This document shows, piece after piece, positions 61,905 through 64,000 of a stretch of 64,000 bases of DNA (position 1 is the stretch's first letter; the number at the start of each line of letters is the position of its first letter). The stretch is from Gemmatimonadota bacterium (GTDB lineage: Bacteria; Gemmatimonadota; Gemmatimonadetes; Longimicrobiales; Gaopeijiaceae). A program made the position numbers and the translations under genes. A model generated the notes under the pieces. The model ran no database searches. It was not told where the DNA came from and saw only the letters and a program-made list of their open reading frames with translations. The DNA is taken from contig JAURER010000007.1 in the NCBI GenBank assembly GCA_030827315.1, forward strand, positions 1 through 64,000, read 5' to 3'.

Positions 61905-63302
61905 GTGAAGCCTCCCGCCACCGCAGACGCCCGCACACCGCTCGCCTTCCGTGGCGGATGGGCCGGAGCCCTGGCCCCGTTCGCGGTCTTTCTGGGCGGC
62001 GTGTCGTGGCTCGGGCTCTCCGGCGCGCCCGACGAGACGGGCTTTGGGCCGGTCCTCCTGGTGGCGCTCGGCGCCGGGCTGCTGCTCGCGAAGGACCGCG
62101 ACCGCTACGCCGAGGCCGTCATCGACGGAATGAGTCATCGACTCGTGATGCTCCTGATCCTGGCGTGGCTCCTCGCGGGCGTGCTCGGCGTGCTCCTGCG
62201 AGAAAGCGGGCTCGTCGCCTCGCTGGTCTGGCTCGCGGACGTCTCCGGGGTGCGGGGCGGAGGCTACGTCGCGGCGATCTTCCTGGTGTGCGCGGTATTC
62301 TCGACGGCGACGGGCACGAGCCTCGGGACGATCCTGGTGTGCGCGCCACTTCTGTATCCGGCCGCCGGTGCGCTGGGAGGGGATCCGGCGTTCACCGCGG
62401 GCGCGATCCTGGCCGGCGCGACGTTCGGGGACAACGTCTCGCCGATCTCGGACACGACCATCGCGTCGGCCGCCACGCAGGGCGCCGACCTCGGCGGTGT
62501 CGTCCGCTCCCGCATGCGCTACGCGCTTCCGGCGGCCGCCCTCGCCCTCGTGGTCTTCGCGGTGCTCGGCGGCGCCGAGGGCGAAGCGCGTGTCGGCCTC
62601 GCGGCCGGTAGCGGGGAAGGCACGGGTCTCGTCATGCTCGCTGTCCCCGCGCTCGTCCTCGGGCTCCTTCTCCGACGGACGCATCTGGCCGTGGGACTTT
62701 TCGCGGGTATCGGGACCGGGGCCGTCCTCGGGGTCGCCCTCGGCCGCTTCGGACCCGCGGACCTGCTCGCCGTCGATGCCGACAACTTCATCGCGTCGGG
62801 CATCCTGCTCGATGGCATGCGGCGCGCGTTCGGCGTGTCGATCTTCACGATTCTCCTCATGGGCCTCGTCGGCGGACTGGCGGCGTCGGGGCTACTCGAA
62901 CGCCTCATCGAGTGGCTCGCGGAGCGCGCGCGCACCGCGCAGAGCGCCGGGTGGTGGATCTTCGGCTCCATCTCGGCGGCCACGATCCTCACCACGCACT
63001 CGGCCGTCGCGATCCTGGCGGTGGGCCCGGTTGCGAGGGACGTCGGAGCGGCCGCCGGAATCGGCGCGTACCGCAGGGCCAACATCCTCGACGTCGCCGT
63101 GTGCACATACCCGTTCCTGCTCCCGTTCTTCATCCCCACGATCCTCGCCGCATCCATGACGGCCGGCGTCGCGGACATGCCACGCGTGTCACCCTTCGAC
63201 GCGGGCCTACACAACATCCACTCCTGGGGGCTTCTGGCCGTGCTGCTGCTTTCCCTGCTGGCACCGCCACGGGCGCACGAACGGGAAGAGGTCGCGGGCT
63301 AG
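61905..63302 (+). CDS. NhaC-type Na+/H+ antiporter family protein
   Basis: A 465-residue polytopic membrane protein from GTG 61905, with about ten to twelve hydrophobic spans. The family hallmark GATFGDNVSPISDTTIASAA is intact, and so is the second half 'WIFGSISAATILTTHSAVAI'. These motifs carry ion-binding residues in NhaC/MleN-type exchangers. The substrate may be Na+/H+ or malate-lactate with Na+/H+. Its stop overlaps the convergent aconitase-X small subunit gene by 4 bases. Confidence 0.88.
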   Translation: MKPPATADARTPLAFRGGWAGALAPFAVFLGGVSWLGLSGAPDETGFGPVLLVALGAGLLLAKDRDRYAEAVIDGMSHRLVMLLILAWLLAGVLGVLLRESGLVASLVWLADVSGVRGGGYVAAIFLVCAVFSTATGTSLGTILVCAPLLYPAAGALGGDPAFTAGAILAGATFGDNVSPISDTTIASAATQGADLGGVVRSRMRYALPAAALALVVFAVLGGAEGEARVGLAAGSGEGTGLVMLAVPALVLGLLLRRTHLAVGLFAGIGTGAVLGVALGRFGPADLLAVDADNFIASGILLDGMRRAFGVSIFTILLMGLVGGLAASGLLERLIEWLAERARTAQSAGWWIFGSISAATILTTHSAVAILAVGPVARDVGAAAGIGAYRRANILDVAVCTYPFLLPFFIPTILAASMTAGVADMPRVSPFDAGLHNIHSWGLLAVLLLSLLAPPRAHEREEVAG

Positions 63303-63709
63303 TCGCTCCGGACTTCCACGGCTCCATCGCGCCGCACCTCGACCGTCGATCCGTCCGGGAGCGACGCCATCGCCTCCGGGTCGATCTCGACGACGGGAAT
63401 GGTGTCGTAGCCGAGCTCTCCGGCCACCACAGCCCCGAGCGCGAGGATCGCGTCGGCACGGCCCATGAGGATCGCCGCGGGCGCGGTGCCTTCGCGCAGC
63501 AGCTCCAGCATGATCGCGCTCGACGAGCTCGAGCCCACCGCGGACGGGATCGCGAGCACACGTCCTTCGAGACGGGCGCCGAACTGCGGGTGCCGGGGGT
63601 CGACGATCTCGCCCGCGACCGGATCGACGCCCCCCCAGAAGGAGATCGGATGAGTGAGCCGGAGGAGCGTACCCGACGCCTCACCCGGCACGAGAGATCT
63701 TCCCCTCAC
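63299..63709 (-). CDS. aconitase X swivel-domain (small) subunit, DUF126
   Basis: A 136-residue protein from the GTG at 63709, which overlaps the large-subunit stop (GTGA). It has the DUF126 pattern: 'VPGEASGTLLRLTHPISFWGG', 'GRVLAIPSAVGSSSSSAIML' and 'LMGRADAILALGAVVAGELG'. It is the swivelling domain of AcnX, fused in some lineages and separate here. Known AcnX enzymes include cis-3-hydroxy-L-proline dehydratase in bacteria and phosphomevalonate dehydratase in archaea. Which applies here is not clear. Confidence 0.88.
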   Translation of the reverse strand: MRGRSLVPGEASGTLLRLTHPISFWGGVDPVAGEIVDPRHPQFGARLEGRVLAIPSAVGSSSSSAIMLELLREGTAPAAILMGRADAILALGAVVAGELGYDTIPVVEIDPEAMASLPDGSTVEVRRDGAVEVRSD

Positions 63710-64000
63710 CACGTCCACACCTCCTCGCTGCGCAGCACGCGTCCGGCCACCGCCGAGCCCACACAGTCCTCGAGGCTTCCGTAGATGACCTCGTAGCCCG
63801 TGTTGGAAGGTCCGTAGTGCGCGAATTTTCCGGAGTTCGTCATGAGAACGCCGTCGGACGCGGGCAGGATCGGGGTCACCACCACGCACGTGTCGACGAC
63901 GATGTCGACGCCCGCCGCGCGCAGAACCGCCTCATATCCGCGCTCCTCGGCTTCGGCGAGCGTCGCGCGCGCGGTGCAGACGTAGAACGGAACGGCGAGC
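63706..64000 (-). CDS. aconitase X catalytic (large) subunit, truncated at the window end
   Basis: The last 97 or so codons of a gene that runs off the right edge. The visible C-terminus has the AcnX pattern 'VVDTCVVVTPILPASDGVLM', 'TNSGKFAHYGPSNTGYEVIY' and 'GSLEDCVGSAVAGRVL', including two conserved cysteines that bind the iron-sulfur cluster in this family. It is coupled to the small subunit by a 4-base overlap. The upstream part, which would show the remaining ligand and substrate residues, is not visible. Confidence 0.85.
   Translation of the reverse strand, partial: LAVPFYVCTARATLAEAEERGYEAVLRAAGVDIVVDTCVVVTPILPASDGVLMTNSGKFAHYGPSNTGYEVIYGSLEDCVGSAVAGRVLRSEEVWTW

Noticed and set aside
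1-64000. CRISPR arrays, insertion sequences, integrases, phage genes, rRNA and tRNA genes
   Set aside because: I found no regularly spaced repeats, transposase-like proteins or RNA-gene signatures by eye; a tRNAscan-SE and Infernal run would be needed to be certain.

Overview
The window is high-GC bacterial chromosome, almost fully coding, with genes on both strands and very many 4-base start/stop overlaps (GTGA or ATGA). There are no rRNA or tRNA genes, phage genes, insertion sequences or CRISPR arrays that I can see. The gene families fit a Gram-negative, probably free-living member of the Gemmatimonadota or a relative. They include a DUF5916 outer-membrane protein, an Asp-box beta-propeller protein, VCBS-repeat and amidohydrolase lipoproteins, an Mla-type lipid transport operon, an Omp85-like barrel, ThyX and Rho. 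The phylum is inferred from gene content only.

Layout. 1-3074 (+): end of a SIMPL-like protein, a DUF1499-like protein, a lipoprotein and a DUF445 membrane protein. 3160-15732 (-): a long run of closely packed genes. Read in transcription order it holds a PTPS-II-type pterin synthase, folE, an SDR reductase, a zinc-ribbon/Rossmann protein, a TPR protein, OsmC, FadD, CutA, a second TPR protein, a macro domain, a transglutaminase, an ABC exporter pair, TerB and three tiny ORFs. 16065-20768: nfo (-), an unknown 148-aa protein (+), fumC (-) and a YHYH-DUF305 lipoprotein (-). 20840-22412: divergent SDR genes, one with pteridine-reductase features. 22463-27675 (-): mlaE-mlaF-mlaD-nudix-ferredoxin reductase-trxB. 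27729-31419: a small unknown protein, an M50 protease, rho and a phosphoribosyltransferase. 31622-38775: an unknown protein, a FakA-FakB fusion, the DUF5916 protein, thyX with a single-domain asparaginase, a frameshifted AhpD-like gene and a small zinc-finger membrane protein. 38788-44901: Omp85-like protein, ACSF3-like acyl-CoA synthetase, tandem paralogous lipoproteins and NamZ. 44898-56837: secreted and envelope proteins (Asp-box, CarboxypepD-reg, M20 peptidase, amidohydrolase, VCBS), a methyltransferase, a nitroreductase, and a chimeric ORF joining the start of an amino-acid permease to the end of an aminotransferase. 56860-64000: AddA-like helicase-nuclease, aldo/keto reductase with a TIGR04076-like partner, an NhaC-type antiporter and the two aconitase-X subunits, the larger one cut by the window end.

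How genes work together. The clearest pathway is reduced-pterin synthesis. FolE makes dihydroneopterin triphosphate. The next enzyme carries the CxxxxxHGH motif of true 6-pyruvoyl-tetrahydropterin synthases rather than the CxxxHGH of QueD, and an SDR reductase follows, so the trio looks like a tetrahydrobiopterin-type route. A separate SDR 6 kb away has pteridine-reductase motifs. The Mla genes, the Omp85-like protein, the DUF5916 protein and the many lipoproteins point to a complex outer membrane. The FakA-FakB fusion suggests phosphorylation of exogenous or recycled fatty acids, alongside FadD and the ACSF3-like ligase.

Three loci look broken or rearranged and deserve read-level checking: the AhpD-like frameshift at 38194, the permease/aminotransferase chimera at 52531-53013, and the methyltransferase at 49500 whose conserved N-terminus has no standard start codon.
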